64,000 bases of DNA, from positions 1,371,501 to 1,435,500 of the forward strand of contig NZ_CP133988.1 of the NCBI RefSeq assembly GCF_031582885.1, in the 5' to 3' direction. This document shows positions 1 through 9,346 of the stretch, piece by piece. The number at the start of each line of letters is the position of its first letter. Position 1 is the stretch's first letter. The notes below the pieces were generated by a model, which was not told the origin of the DNA, did not search any database, and saw only the letters and a list, made by a program, of their open reading frames with translations. The translations under genes and the position numbers were made by a program. This DNA comes from Streptococcus parasanguinis. GTDB lineage: Bacteria; Bacillota; Bacilli; Lactobacillales; Streptococcaceae.

Positions 1-630
1 AATCCAGTGTATACAGTCAGGGATGCTCTCTTATCTTCACCCTACCAAGCAAGTGTTATTTTCTTGCCAATTATTGTTTCACTTGTTTATTCAACCCATT
101 ATCAATTTGGTGATGATTATTTTAGCCAGTTATTGATTCCTAACTGGAAAGTTCGTCTTACTGGGTTTATTGCAAGTTCGATTGTCCTATCGTTACTCTC
201 TACTTTAATATTTTCTATAGTAAACGCTGTTATTTTATTCGTTTTTCTAGATTCAACTCTAAAGAATTTTTTAGAATTGACATTGTTTTTAGATGTCACG
301 GTAAGGGTTATGATATTTGCAATCGTTCTTACTTTATTAGCTTTACTTTTCGTAATCATAACGAAAAAATCAATGACTGCATTAATTGCAGACGTTTTAT
401 TATTGGTAATCACCTTATCAGGTATTCTAAGAGGAATTTCCTCTAAAATAGAAAATCTATTGCCTTTGATTGGAGCAAAGTCATTTGCATTTGGTCGAAT
501 TGAAGGGACTCAAACGAGCCAATTGTACGGTTTTACACTTTTAGTAGTAGAAGGGTTCTTGTTCTTGGTGTTCATAATGGTTGTAGAAATAATTCGAATG
601 AGGAGGAAGAATGGCAAGAATATTATTTAG
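1..630 (+). CDS. Partial polytopic membrane protein, probable ABC permease subunit
   Basis: The frame is open from the first base of the window, so the N-terminus lies upstream; the GTG at 7 is probably internal. The visible 209 residues form about six hydrophobic segments, with a basic C-terminal tail (MRRKNGKN). This is the usual look of an ABC-2 type permease or a lantibiotic-immunity-type membrane subunit, but no motif settles the family. The next gene starts at 611 inside the end of this one, so the two are translationally coupled and probably form one membrane complex with an ATPase encoded upstream. The substrate is unknown. Confidence 0.6.
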   Translation, partial: NPVYTVRDALLSSPYQASVIFLPIIVSLVYSTHYQFGDDYFSQLLIPNWKVRLTGFIASSIVLSLLSTLIFSIVNAVILFVFLDSTLKNFLELTLFLDVTVRVMIFAIVLTLLALLFVIITKKSMTALIADVLLLVITLSGILRGISSKIENLLPLIGAKSFAFGRIEGTQTSQLYGFTLLVVEGFLFLVFIMVVEIIRMRRKNGKNII

Positions 631-1300
631 TCTTATCGTCAAAAAATATAGTTTAAAACCCGTAAAGTACCAGATAGCTATACAGTCACTTTTGATAGGT
701 TTTGTGTGTCTCTTCGGTGTGTTACCAGTTTCAATCAATGATACTGTTGTACAATTATCTATAAAGCAAGCTCTTGTTTTTGCCTCAATGCTCTCTGTTA
801 GTATTGGGTGTGTTAATGCATTTGTTGAGTTACAATCACACGAAACAAAACTAGTTTATTTGGTAAGTGGAAAAAGGATCTTAAGTTCAATTCGGATCCT
901 GTTCGTAGAGTTATGTGATGTAGTACTACAATCAACCTTGTATTTCATTGTATTGCTTATATGGTTTCATTTTTTTAGTAGCGAAAATGGTGTCAGTTTA
1001 GAAATTTTCAGCTTCTATTTGATTGGCTCCATCCAATACTTTTTGATTTCTTACTTTTTAAGTTATTTTTTCAAAAGTCCAATGGGGAGTTTAGCTATTT
1101 TATTGCTATTTCCTATTTTAGTACAACCATTCATAGAAAGAGTAGTGGAACCATTGACTAGTTACCTATTTTATAATATTGTTGCAGATACAATATTAGG
1201 GAGAGCTTCCTATTTGCAACTCTGTACTTACATTATTGGATTTGTATGTTCACTTGGAGCAACTCTCTACCTCTTGATAAGGAATCAAGAAGTTAAGTAG
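611..1300 (+). CDS. Polytopic membrane protein, probable second permease subunit
   Basis: A 229-residue protein with about six membrane-spanning stretches separated by short loops, and no recognisable catalytic motif. The ATG at 611 follows an AGGAGGAAG ribosome site at 600-608 and overlaps the upstream membrane gene by 20 bases in another frame. That arrangement is typical of paired permeases of a small ABC exporter or self-immunity system. The substrate cannot be inferred. It is followed by an intergenic repeat whose third hairpin could end transcription. Confidence 0.6.
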   Translation: MARILFSLIVKKYSLKPVKYQIAIQSLLIGFVCLFGVLPVSINDTVVQLSIKQALVFASMLSVSIGCVNAFVELQSHETKLVYLVSGKRILSSIRILFVELCDVVLQSTLYFIVLLIWFHFFSSENGVSLEIFSFYLIGSIQYFLISYFLSYFFKSPMGSLAILLLFPILVQPFIERVVEPLTSYLFYNIVADTILGRASYLQLCTYIIGFVCSLGATLYLLIRNQEVK

Positions 1301-1346
1301 TAAATAAAAATGATACTGATGAGCAAACTTTTCTAATTTTGGGATA

Positions 1347-1519
1347 GTGGGACAGAAATCGGTCATTCGTTAGAATTCGATTTCGTCGTCCCACCTCCGC
1401 ACAGTTGAGTAGGGCTGTAAAAGCTGATGAAATCAGCGTAGTATAGCCCACTCAACCACTGCGTCTTGTTCGACAATCCAAAAACAATTAAGAGGCTATG
1501 ACTTTTGTCCCAGCCTCTT
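1347..1519 (+). repeat. Three-hairpin intergenic repeat, copy 1
   Basis: A 173-base element, nearly identical to the one at 22078-22250. It reads as three nested hairpins. The first is GTGGGAC/GTCCCAC at 1347-1353 and 1388-1394, with AAATCG/CGATTT inside it. The second runs from 1398 to 1463 and stacks CGCA/TGCG, GTTGAGT/ACTCAAC, GGGCT/AGCCC and GCTGAT/ATCAGC. The third is AAGAGGCT/AGCCTCTT at 1490-1497 and 1512-1519. The ends are also complementary to each other (TGGGACA near the start, TGTCCCA near the end), as in a miniature inverted-repeat element. No ORF was recognised in it. Confidence 0.8.
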
Positions 1520-1550
1520 GTTACGTATTGCATGGTTTTAGAATAAAAGA

Positions 1551-1592
1551 CAAGACTTTCGAAGTAATTGCGAGAGTCTTGTTTAGTTTTTA
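1551..1592 (+). terminator. Probable rho-independent terminator upstream of uvrB
   Basis: CAAGACTTTCG (1551-1561) pairs with CGAGAGTCTTG (1571-1581) with one G-U pair and a 9-base loop, followed by a T-rich run. It lies between the repeat and the uvrB promoter. No gene is visible between 1301 and 1746, so it would close the upstream membrane operon or insulate uvrB. Confidence 0.5.
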
Positions 1593-1711
1593 TGCTAATG
1601 CGTGTCCAATTAATTAGATTGTAATTCGCTCATGTACCAATTTAATGGATCGTTCTGTAACATATTGTCTTCTCTCTTCATTCCTCATCTCAGAGAATTC
1701 TGGTGATTTAT

Positions 1712-1719
1712 GGTAAAAT
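1712..1719 (+). promoter_or_regulatory. Extended -10 promoter of uvrB
   Basis: TGGTAAAAT matches an extended -10 (TGN followed by TAAAAT at 1714-1719), 28 bases before the uvrB ATG. No convincing -35 and no damage-response operator was recognised. Confidence 0.45.
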
Positions 1720-1746
1720 AAGGTCTATATATGTGAGGACAAAGAG

Positions 1747-3735
1747 ATGATTAATCGAGTAACAGACAACAAATTTAAACTAGTCTCCAAATACCAACCG
1801 TCTGGGGATCAACCGCAGGCCATTGAACAGTTGGTGGATAACATCGAGGGTGGTGAAAAGGCCCAAATCTTGATGGGGGCAACTGGTACGGGGAAGACAT
1901 ATACTATGAGTCAGGTCATTGCCCAGGTCAATAAGCCGACCCTGGTCATCGCCCACAATAAAACCCTAGCGGGCCAGCTCTATGGGGAGTTTAAGGAATT
2001 TTTCCCTGAAAATGCGGTCGAGTACTTCGTATCTTACTACGATTACTACCAGCCTGAAGCCTATGTGCCATCGAGTGATACCTATATCGAAAAAGATAGC
2101 TCGGTCAATGATGAGATTGACAAGCTTCGTCACTCAGCAACCTCCGCTCTTTTAGAACGAAATGACGTTATTGTAGTTGCGTCTGTTTCATGTATCTATG
2201 GGTTGGGTTCGCCTAAGGAATATTCCGACAGCGTGGTCAGCCTGCGTCCAGGTCTGGAGATTTCTCGTGATCGTTTGCTCAATGACCTGGTGGACATCCA
2301 GTTTGAACGCAATGATATCGACTTTCAACGGGGGAAATTCCGTGTCCGTGGAGATGTGGTCGAGATTTTCCCAGCTTCGCGTGATGAGCATGCCTTTCGA
2401 GTCGAGTTTTTCGGGGATGAGATTGAGCGGATTCGTGAGATTGAAGCTTTGACCGGCCAGGTTCTAGGAGATGTGGACCACTTAGCGATCTTCCCAGCTA
2501 CTCACTTCGTGACCAATGACGACCATATGGAAGTGGCCATTGCCAAGATTCAGGCGGAACTAGAGGAGCAGTTAAAAGTCTTTGAAAAAGAAGGTAAGCT
2601 TTTAGAAGCCCAACGCCTGAAACAACGGACTGAGTATGATATTGAAATGTTGCGAGAGATGGGCTATACCAATGGTGTCGAAAACTACTCTCGTCATATG
2701 GATGGCCGGAGTGAAGGAGAGCCACCGTACACCCTTTTGGATTTCTTCCCTGAAGATTTCCTCATCATGATTGATGAAAGCCACATGACCATGGGCCAAA
2801 TCAAGGGTATGTACAATGGAGACCGCTCACGCAAGGAGATGTTGGTCAACTATGGCTTCCGTTTGCCGTCTGCCTTGGACAACCGGCCACTGCGTCGTGA
2901 AGAGTTTGAAAGCCATGTCCACCAGATTGTCTATGTGTCAGCGACACCAGGTGACTATGAGATGGAACAAACGGACACCGTCATCGAGCAGATTATTCGT
3001 CCAACTGGTCTTCTGGATCCAGAAGTGGAAGTGCGCCCTACCATGGGACAAATGGACGATCTCTTGGGAGAGATCAATGCGCGTGTAGAACGTGGAGAGC
3101 GGACCTTTGTCACTACCCTGACCAAGAAGATGGCAGAAGACTTGACCGACTACTTCAAGGAAATGGGTGTTAAAGTCAAATACATGCACTCGGACATTAA
3201 GACCTTGGAGCGGACGGAGATTATTCGTGATTTGCGTTTAGGGGTCTTTGATGTCTTGGTCGGTATCAACCTGCTTCGGGAAGGGATTGACGTACCAGAA
3301 GTTAGTCTGGTGGCCATTCTCGATGCGGACAAGGAAGGTTTCCTCCGTAATGAGCGTGGACTGATCCAGACCATCGGTCGTGCAGCCCGTAATAGTGAGG
3401 GGCACGTGATCATGTATGCGGACACCATAACCCAGTCTATGCAAAAAGCCATCGATGAAACGGCCCGCCGTCGCCAGATTCAGATGGCCTATAACGAAGA
3501 GCATGGCATTGTGCCACAAACCATCAAAAAGGAAATCCGAGATCTTATTTCTGTTACTAAGGCTGTGGCCAAGGAAGAAGACAAGGAAGTGGATATCACC
3601 AGTCTCAACCGCCAAGAGCGCAAAGAACTGGTCAAGAAACTGCAAGGTCAAATGCAAGAAGCCGTCGAAGTGCTTGATTTCGAATTGGCAGCCCAAATCC
3701 GCGATATGATGTTGGAAGTGAAGGCCTTGGATTAG
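1747..3735 (+). CDS. uvrB: UvrB, excinuclease ABC subunit B
   Basis: The damage-verification helicase of nucleotide excision repair. It is loaded by UvrA and recruits UvrC for dual incision. At 662 residues it has the family length. In order: Walker A (GATGTGKT, residues 44-51), the beta-hairpin that clamps DNA ([12 protein letters not shown], about residue 95), the DEAD-like box (IDESH, about 340), a helicase motif VI (QTIGRAARN, about 540), and the C-terminal UVR helix that binds UvrC (FELAAQIRD, about 645). It starts at ATG 1747 behind GAGGACAAAGAG. It is followed 14 bases later by an acetyltransferase gene that may share its transcript. Confidence 0.97.
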   Translation: MINRVTDNKFKLVSKYQPSGDQPQAIEQLVDNIEGGEKAQILMGATGTGKTYTMSQVIAQVNKPTLVIAHNKTLAGQLYGEFKEFFPENAVEYFVSYYDYYQPEAYVPSSDTYIEKDSSVNDEIDKLRHSATSALLERNDVIVVASVSCIYGLGSPKEYSDSVVSLRPGLEISRDRLLNDLVDIQFERNDIDFQRGKFRVRGDVVEIFPASRDEHAFRVEFFGDEIERIREIEALTGQVLGDVDHLAIFPATHFVTNDDHMEVAIAKIQAELEEQLKVFEKEGKLLEAQRLKQRTEYDIEMLREMGYTNGVENYSRHMDGRSEGEPPYTLLDFFPEDFLIMIDESHMTMGQIKGMYNGDRSRKEMLVNYGFRLPSALDNRPLRREEFESHVHQIVYVSATPGDYEMEQTDTVIEQIIRPTGLLDPEVEVRPTMGQMDDLLGEINARVERGERTFVTTLTKKMAEDLTDYFKEMGVKVKYMHSDIKTLERTEIIRDLRLGVFDVLVGINLLREGIDVPEVSLVAILDADKEGFLRNERGLIQTIGRAARNSEGHVIMYADTITQSMQKAIDETARRRQIQMAYNEEHGIVPQTIKKEIRDLISVTKAVAKEEDKEVDITSLNRQERKELVKKLQGQMQEAVEVLDFELAAQIRDMMLEVKALD

Positions 3736-3749
3736 AAAGGATAAAGCGA

Positions 3750-4247
3750 ATGAAGATTATCATTAAAGCAATGGAAACTCCTGAAGAGATAGAAGGAAAA
3801 TCTCTCGTTCATTTGCAAACGTGGAGAGAGGCTTATGACGATCTTTTACCCGCGGATTTTCAGGAGACGATGACATTAGAAAAATGTCGATTCTTTAGTC
3901 AAAAATATCCAGAAAATACCTTGATTGCGATGGATGGAAAGAAGGTCGTTGGATTTATCAGCTATGGAAATTTTCGTGATGAAGCCATTCAAGCTGGTGA
4001 AATCATCGCCCTATATGTTTTAAAAGATTACTATGGAAAAGGTGTGAGTAAACAGTTAATGCATGCTGCATTTGTTGCTCTTGATCAATTCTCTGAAATT
4101 TATTTATGGGTATTGAAAGATAATAAGCGAGCCATTGCTTTCTATCAAAAAATGGGTTTTACTTTTGATGGCCAAGAACAAATACTTAAACTTGGAAAAC
4201 CTGTTAAGGAATTGCGGATGATATGTTCTTCAAATAAAAATTCCTAA
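3750..4247 (+). CDS. GNAT family N-acetyltransferase
   Basis: A 165-residue single-domain GNAT fold. The acetyl-CoA-binding stretch is seen as ALYVLKDYYGKGVSKQLM (about residues 87-104), a slightly degenerate Q/RxxGxG/A motif. The C-terminal part has the usual NKRAIAFYQKMGF segment that packs on the cofactor. The acceptor substrate cannot be told from sequence. It sits 14 bases after uvrB with AGAAAGGA as its ribosome site, so it is probably cotranscribed; a role in repair is not implied. Confidence 0.85.
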   Translation: MKIIIKAMETPEEIEGKSLVHLQTWREAYDDLLPADFQETMTLEKCRFFSQKYPENTLIAMDGKKVVGFISYGNFRDEAIQAGEIIALYVLKDYYGKGVSKQLMHAAFVALDQFSEIYLWVLKDNKRAIAFYQKMGFTFDGQEQILKLGKPVKELRMICSSNKNS

Positions 4248-4340
4248 AGGACGTATCTATCAATCTTTGAACCATTATCAATTAATCAAGTAAAAATATA
4301 AAAGAGATAGAATGAACCAAAGAGATGAAGGAGAAGACGA

Positions 4341-4964
4341 ATGAAGATTCTAGTCATCAATGGGCATCCGGATAAGGAAAGTTACTGTCAGGCTATTTTC
4401 CAAACCATTGTAAGCAATTTGGACACAAGCCGTCATGAGATTATAACTATTAATCTCAATGAAGAAGACTTTGATCCGGTCCTTCGCTATGGCTATCGAA
4501 AGCGGATGGAGGAAGATCCTTTTATCCTTCGTTCTCAAGAATGGATCCAGTGGGCGGATCACCTGATCTTTGTTTATCCCATCTGGTGGAGTAGTATGCC
4601 GAGCCTTATGAAGGGCTGGATCGACCGGGTCTTTACACCGGGGATTGCCTACTCGGCCAATGATCAGGGAAGCTTTATCTGGAATTACCTCAGAGGCAAG
4701 CAATTCAAGAAGTTGCTCAAAGGAAAAACAGCCAGTATTTATGCGACCTCCATGGCGCCTACTTGGTGGTACAAGATCTTTTCAGGCCCTCTCAACATTC
4801 CTGATAGTTATGGCATTTCTGTTTTGAAAAATGCCGTCTTGAACCACTGTGGGATTAAAACCAAACGCGTGTGTATCTTGGGAGAGGTTGGACGGGATGT
4901 GAACACTGCTAGCATTCGGGAACAGCATTTCCAAAAGGTCGCAGCAGAAGTGAAGAAACTTTGA
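4341..4964 (+). CDS. Flavodoxin-fold NAD(P)H-dependent oxidoreductase
   Basis: A 207-residue protein of the NQO1/KefF/MdaB-like family: FMN- or FAD-dependent two-electron reduction of quinones or similar acceptors in the cytoplasm. The N-terminal VINGHPDKESYCQAI is the family's phosphate-binding turn. FVYPIWWSSMPSLMKGWIDR (about residues 80-99) is its flavin-contact and dimer segment. It stands alone between a gap of 93 bases upstream and 103 downstream, with GAAGGAGAAGACG before the ATG. The physiological substrate is unknown. Confidence 0.85.
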   Translation: MKILVINGHPDKESYCQAIFQTIVSNLDTSRHEIITINLNEEDFDPVLRYGYRKRMEEDPFILRSQEWIQWADHLIFVYPIWWSSMPSLMKGWIDRVFTPGIAYSANDQGSFIWNYLRGKQFKKLLKGKTASIYATSMAPTWWYKIFSGPLNIPDSYGISVLKNAVLNHCGIKTKRVCILGEVGRDVNTASIREQHFQKVAAEVKKL

Positions 4965-5067
4965 TCAGAGATGGGAGACTACTGATAAGTTAGTGTCTTT
5001 AGTTGTATTTTGAATAGGTTTTAGTTAAACTATTAATATAATTTATAAAACATAGGGATGATTCAAT

Positions 5068-5421
5068 ATGCTGCTATTTATCTATATGATCTATGTCGTT
5101 CTTTCACTATCCAAAATGAAAAATGAAGGAAAAAGGGTCTCTATTTTTACTAAGGTAATTGTTTACGGCCTATTGATTCTCTCTTTGTTTATGTTCTATT
5201 TCAGATTTTTGGCATTTTTATTTAGTCCATTGCCATTTTTTGGCTTTCTAGCGGCTCTTGCTATTGGAGGTATGATGCTATCTCTTAAACTAGTTATTGC
5301 CCTTGCTTTGCTTTTGTTATCTCTTAGCCTATTCTTAGATAGCAAAAATAGTAATCCGGAAACGCCTCTCATTGATCATTGGCTACGGTTGGCAGTCCAT
5401 ATTCTGTTGATCTTTATTTAA
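5068..5421 (+). CDS. Small membrane protein, unknown function
   Basis: 117 residues with three or four hydrophobic helices and no recognised motif. The weak ribosome site AGGGATGA precedes ATG 5068, and a strong terminator follows directly. Composition is very rich in Leu, Phe and Ile. It could be a small integral protein peculiar to streptococci; no function can be assigned. Confidence 0.6.
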   Translation: MLLFIYMIYVVLSLSKMKNEGKRVSIFTKVIVYGLLILSLFMFYFRFLAFLFSPLPFFGFLAALAIGGMMLSLKLVIALALLLLSLSLFLDSKNSNPETPLIDHWLRLAVHILLIFI

Positions 5422-5424
5422 GGG

Positions 5425-5463
5425 AAAAACTCCACTTTCAACCTTGAAAGCGGAGTTTTTTTT
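5425..5463 (+). terminator. Rho-independent terminator
   Basis: AAAAACTCC and GGAGTTTTT form the outer stem and CTTTCAA/TTGAAAG the inner one, with a 2-base loop and one A-C mismatch. A run of T follows. Confidence 0.9.
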
Positions 5464-5603
5464 GTCCTTAGAAATTAGTAACCCACCAGAAATGGAAGTG
5501 AAAATTCTCAAATGAGGGTATCCACTCAATGCACATTGACGAACCTCTGAATTAACTTTATAATATAGTTAGTTACAGCATTTCTAAATAAGGAGGCTTC
5601 TCT

Positions 5604-6038
5604 ATGCTTAAGCGGTTAAATGGTTTTAAAATGTTTTATTTATTCTCTCTAATTTTTTTAGTCATTGAATTACTATTGGTTGTTTTTGGTCTATCCTTTA
5701 TTCCGATTCTCTGCAGTTTGTGGTTTGACTCTCTGTTTTTCGTATTATTTTGCCATATTTGGAGCAACTTTTATAAAAAGAGTGGAGCTGAATCGGTTCA
5801 TGCTTTCTCATTCATTTTTAGTTTCATTTTTACTTTATTTTTTTGGGGTTTTCTATGCCTGTCCTTTTCCGATAATGAAAATACTATGATCCCTCCAATC
5901 TATCATAGTGCGGAAATCCAAGGGAATTATGTTGAAATTCCCCATGGGGTGATCCCTATAAGAAGTCGTGATTACTATGAACTAGTCAATCCTTTTATTA
6001 TGAAAATAAAAGCGAAATATAGTGATGAAGGGTACTAA
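5604..6038 (+). CDS. Membrane protein with short soluble C-terminus, unknown function
   Basis: 144 residues. About four hydrophobic helices occupy roughly residues 10-95, followed by a soluble tail of about 50 residues (from NTMIPPIYHS) that probably faces outward. AAGGAGG at 5591-5597 is a strong ribosome site. A related but frameshifted copy lies downstream at 6184-6646; the two share LSFI in helix two, a YKK(S)G loop and a YxELxN segment near the end. No known family was recognised. Confidence 0.6.
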   Translation: MLKRLNGFKMFYLFSLIFLVIELLLVVFGLSFIPILCSLWFDSLFFVLFCHIWSNFYKKSGAESVHAFSFIFSFIFTLFFWGFLCLSFSDNENTMIPPIYHSAEIQGNYVEIPHGVIPIRSRDYYELVNPFIMKIKAKYSDEGY

Positions 6039-6183
6039 TCAGAAAGTTGTTTTTTCTTATTCATTATTTCATCTATCTCATTTGTATGTACAGATTACGG
6101 TTAAGATTGTCATTAGGAACCAAGAGAATGTAGAAAGTATTTTTAAACTTTTGCTGTTTTTTCCCGTAAGGGATAGAAGTATA

Positions 6184-6646
6184 ATGAAAAAACAAAGCAA
6201 TGGTATAAATGAGCTTCAATCATGTAAAAGTGACTAAATGTGTTTTTTATTGTATTATATCTCCTATTTTTTGTGATTTGGATTGGACAGATATATTTGC
6301 AAAGTTTAGGTTTATCGTTTATTCATTTTTTGTTGAACAAATGGTTTTCTTTACTATTTATCACTATATTTTTTCACCCATGGTTTTTTTATAAAAAAGG
6401 TCATTTAAAGAAACTCATACCTTTCTCCATTTCCTAACTGTTATAGTTGGATTTGGTATTTTTATGGTTAGTTTCGCGATATTTCAGGTAGCCTCAACTG
6501 TTGAATTTTCAATCATGAACTATCGTTTGGAAGGTGATGTAATTTTTTTATACGAACAGCCTTTATTGCAATTCCCAGCTTACCATGAATTAATCAATCT
6601 CTTTGGCACGAAGAAAGAAATAGAGAAGAAAGTTTATATTGATTAA
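6184..6646 (+). pseudogene. Frameshifted paralogue of the preceding membrane protein
   Basis: Two pieces in different frames reproduce the 5604-6038 protein. Bases 6240-6437 encode the helical half (GLSFI, then FFYKKG). Bases about 6395-6646 encode the rest (SFKETHTFLHF onward, ending in a YHELINLF segment that matches YYELVNPF). The shift falls near 6395-6405, just after a run of T and A. A plausible original start is ATG 6184 (MKKQSNG, compare MLKRLNG), which would need a second lesion near 6230. It probably arose by tandem duplication. Confidence 0.55.
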
Positions 6647-6672
6647 TTGTCAATATCATAGAAAGGAAATAT

Positions 6673-7140
6673 ATGTCACGTACAACGCCTACTATACTGT
6701 GCAATCTTTGCATGGTCGAAGATCTTGAAAATAGGAAAGTAGTCCTCCAATACCGCTCACCTGAAAAGACTCACTGGGCTGGCCATGCTTTTCCAGGTGG
6801 CCATATCGAGGAAGGAGAAAGTCTTGCTGAATCCGTCATTCGTGAAGTCTACGAAGAGACAGGACTGACAATTGCAGATCCAAAACTGGTTGCAGTCAAA
6901 GACTGGGAGCCAGATGAGGGAGGACGCTATATTGTCTTTTGCTACAAAGCAACAGAATTTACAGGCCAGCTCAGATCGTCTGAAGAAGGAGAAGTTTCTT
7001 GGGTTGAGAAGGACCAATTAGAAAAGTTGGACTTATCCTACGACATGCTTCCTCTGCTGGAAGTGATGGAAGACCCAGATTTATCCGAGTACTATTATCG
7101 CAAACGGACAGACGACGACTGGGAAAAATTAAGATTTTAA
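6673..7140 (+). CDS. NUDIX hydrolase, MutT/MutX-like
   Basis: A 155-residue nucleoside-diphosphate-X hydrolase. The NUDIX box is complete: GGHIEEGESLAESVIREVYE followed by ETG, about residues 42-64, with the REVYEE metal-binding glutamates. It resembles the streptococcal MutX/8-oxo-dGTP pyrophosphatase group, which cleans oxidised nucleotides; the substrate call is tentative because many NUDIX proteins look alike. AAAGGAAATAT precedes ATG 6673. It appears to be a single-gene unit following the pseudogene by 26 bases. Confidence 0.85.
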   Translation: MSRTTPTILCNLCMVEDLENRKVVLQYRSPEKTHWAGHAFPGGHIEEGESLAESVIREVYEETGLTIADPKLVAVKDWEPDEGGRYIVFCYKATEFTGQLRSSEEGEVSWVEKDQLEKLDLSYDMLPLLEVMEDPDLSEYYYRKRTDDDWEKLRF

Positions 7141-7320
7141 GTAAAGGGGCTAGAGGTATCTAGTTCTTTTTTCTCTTCAAATTTCTCTTCAAAGATAAAA
7201 TGTTGCCTAAAGCATTGAGAATGTTCCATTAGTGCTTGAATCTGCTTTAAAAAAGTACTATAGTATAAGCATAAAATACAATTGTAATCTTTCATACTGT
7301 GAATAGAAAGAAGGCAAGAT

Positions 7321-7461
7321 ATGAAATTACAATTTAGAATCCTTATAGGAATTTGCTTCTTGATCGGTGCCTTAGTCTTTACCTTTCAAAAGGAATGGTT
7401 ATACGCTTTGCTGTTGCTTTTAGTTGGGGCTTCTTACCTTTATAAAGGAGTGCGTCGATGA
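7321..7461 (+). CDS. 46-residue membrane protein at head of ABC cassette
   Basis: A short gene starting at ATG 7321 with GAAAGAAGG upstream. The product has two hydrophobic helices (about residues 6-22 and 28-42) separated by QKEW and ends in a basic YKGVRR. The stop overlaps the ATG of the ABC ATPase at 7458 (ATGA), which argues that it is translated and coupled to the transporter. A promoter-like TATAGTATAAGC lies around 7260-7271. The function is unknown; a small accessory subunit of the exporter is the simplest reading. Confidence 0.65.
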   Translation: MKLQFRILIGICFLIGALVFTFQKEWLYALLLLLVGASYLYKGVRR

Positions 7462-8162
7462 AGAGTGAGTGTTTAAACATCAAGGGGCTAAACGTTTGGT
7501 ATAAAAAAGACAAGCCCGTTATAAAAGACACGAATCTGCTTGTACCCAATCATTCTGTAGTAGGGTTGATTGGTCGAAATGGAGCTGGGAAGACAACCTT
7601 GCTAAAAGCTTTAAGTAGTGTCTTTGATCATCGGCAGTATGCAGTTGAGACTGTTACCATTGAAGACAAGGTGACATCTTTTCATACGAATTTCTATAGG
7701 AGCCGTACCTATACAGTTTTTACTGAAAACAATAGTTTTTTAAACTGGGATTTTGTTCATTATTTTAATTTTGTCTGTCGTTTGTATCTTCGAAAGAGAG
7801 ATGAAAAGGTATTGCAGGACCTGATCTCAGGTTTTCATTTTGAAGAATTTCTCAACACCGATATCGGTAGTTTGTCAACGGGAAATAAGAAGAAAGTCTT
7901 CCTGATCACAGCTTTTTATCTCAAACCTTCCCTCCTTATTTTGGACGAACCATTTGATGGCCTTGATTTTGATGCGACAGAATTTCTATATGGTTTGCTA
8001 TTGCAGTATAAAGAAGAAGGCTCTATTCTGATGAGTTCGCATATCGCAGAGAGTATCGTTCGAGTCTGTGATACAGCTTATTACATTGAAGATGGTCACC
8101 TAGACGCGATCGAATCGAATTTAGAAGATTGGTTTCATGACGTCAATCGTCAGAGGAGGTAG
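7458..8162 (+). CDS. ABC transporter ATP-binding protein
   Basis: 234 residues with one nucleotide-binding domain: Walker A GRNGAGKTT (about residues 38-46), a signature variant LSTGNKKKV (about 139) in place of LSGGQ, and Walker B LLILDEP followed by FDGLD (about 160). The LSTGNKKK type of signature is common in ABC-2 exporters for antibiotics, peptides or lipids. The gene overlaps the small membrane protein upstream and ends 3 bases before the permease at 8166, so the three genes form one cassette. No regulator gene is adjacent. The substrate is not known. Confidence 0.9.
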   Translation: MKSECLNIKGLNVWYKKDKPVIKDTNLLVPNHSVVGLIGRNGAGKTTLLKALSSVFDHRQYAVETVTIEDKVTSFHTNFYRSRTYTVFTENNSFLNWDFVHYFNFVCRLYLRKRDEKVLQDLISGFHFEEFLNTDIGSLSTGNKKKVFLITAFYLKPSLLILDEPFDGLDFDATEFLYGLLLQYKEEGSILMSSHIAESIVRVCDTAYYIEDGHLDAIESNLEDWFHDVNRQRR

Positions 8163-8165
8163 AGC

Positions 8166-9263
8166 ATGCTACTAGCAATTTTTAGAGATTTGGTATCCAA
8201 AAATCGGTTCTTCTTGTTCTTGACTTCCTTAGCCTTTGCTCTTTATTACCATGTTGTTGGGGCCAAATTTTCTACGAGCTTTCAAGTCTTATTCATCAGT
8301 ACGGCTATTGTCACTGCTCTATCAACCTTTCAATTGCTCTATTCCTACTTTTCGATGGACAGGGTCCAGGCCTATTACCAGCTTCCTTTGTCTCTCAATA
8401 GTTTCAAAGGTTCTTTTCTGACGGTAACCTTTCTTCTCAATTTGTTAGAGCGCGTGCTGTTATTGATCCTCTTTTTGGGAGTCAAGTTAGACCTGCCACA
8501 ATCCTTTAAGCTTGCCCTCCTATCTTTACTGGTGGTATTGAGTATGTTTTATATCTTTATCCAGTTCAATACAAGGCCCAGTTTTCTAGGAGGGGTGCTC
8601 ATTTTTGTAACGACTGTTCTTACAGTCTCTTCTTTATGGGTCCAACAAGTGTCCTATATGATCTTACTGTCAGTCCTCCTTGCTGTCTTAATTTTTAAAA
8701 ATGAGGACTTGATCGCGATTTCAAAAAATGATCAGTTGCTCGTCGCAAAGAGAAGAAGTGGCAATTATTTTTGGCTTTCCTTGTTTCAAGAGCGCTATTT
8801 TTCCATCAATTTTGTCTTTACTCTCATATTCCTCCTTCTCATTCTGATACAGGATTATAATGCTCCTTTAAAAATCATCATTCTTTTAACGATGGCTTCT
8901 GTCAATACGCCATTAACCACCCTCATTTCCGCGGATAAAGATTTGATTGATCATGTTAAGTCACTTCCTAAGAGTCGGTTCTTTTACTTGATGTATTACC
9001 GTGTATTGCTGACTTATTTCTTAGCTGTGAATCTATTTGTTGCTCTATTATTAAAAATGGTGGTCATGCCTAATTTGGGGATTCTATTTTTACTAGGAGT
9101 CATGATTCTAGCAGTAGTGGAAGCTTTTTTGCACTTACTTATTGAAATCTATTTCCCTTTAAGAAAATGGAATTTAAAGAGGGAATGTTGGAAGCACCCA
9201 CGAAAATACATTGTTCCTAGTATCGTCTTCTTACTTAGTTGGAGTCTCCTTTTCTGTTTCTAA
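8166..9263 (+). CDS. ABC transporter permease
   Basis: 365 residues with about 8-10 hydrophobic helices and no soluble domain of note. AGGAGG at 8155-8160 sits 5 bases before the ATG. It is the membrane partner of the ATPase encoded directly upstream. Interhelical loops carry runs of basic residues (for example KRRSGN at about 195 and RKWNLKRECWKHPRK near the end), giving a cytoplasmic C-terminal loop before the last helix. Substrate and direction of transport are not evident; an exporter is likely from the ATPase type. Confidence 0.8.
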   Translation: MLLAIFRDLVSKNRFFLFLTSLAFALYYHVVGAKFSTSFQVLFISTAIVTALSTFQLLYSYFSMDRVQAYYQLPLSLNSFKGSFLTVTFLLNLLERVLLLILFLGVKLDLPQSFKLALLSLLVVLSMFYIFIQFNTRPSFLGGVLIFVTTVLTVSSLWVQQVSYMILLSVLLAVLIFKNEDLIAISKNDQLLVAKRRSGNYFWLSLFQERYFSINFVFTLIFLLLILIQDYNAPLKIIILLTMASVNTPLTTLISADKDLIDHVKSLPKSRFFYLMYYRVLLTYFLAVNLFVALLLKMVVMPNLGILFLLGVMILAVVEAFLHLLIEIYFPLRKWNLKRECWKHPRKYIVPSIVFLLSWSLLFCF

Positions 9264-9346
9264 GGAATTGCTCCTTCGCTTGTATCTAGATCTTAATTGT
9301 AGTATGATAGAGGAGTTGAAAAGATGCTAGAAAAGGTGGCAAGTAT

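Noticed and set aside
6022..6237. 71-residue ORF between the two small membrane genes
   Set aside because: It overlaps the end of the 5604 gene, has no ribosome site or family resemblance, and its tail (MKKQSNG) looks like the lost start of the pseudogene.
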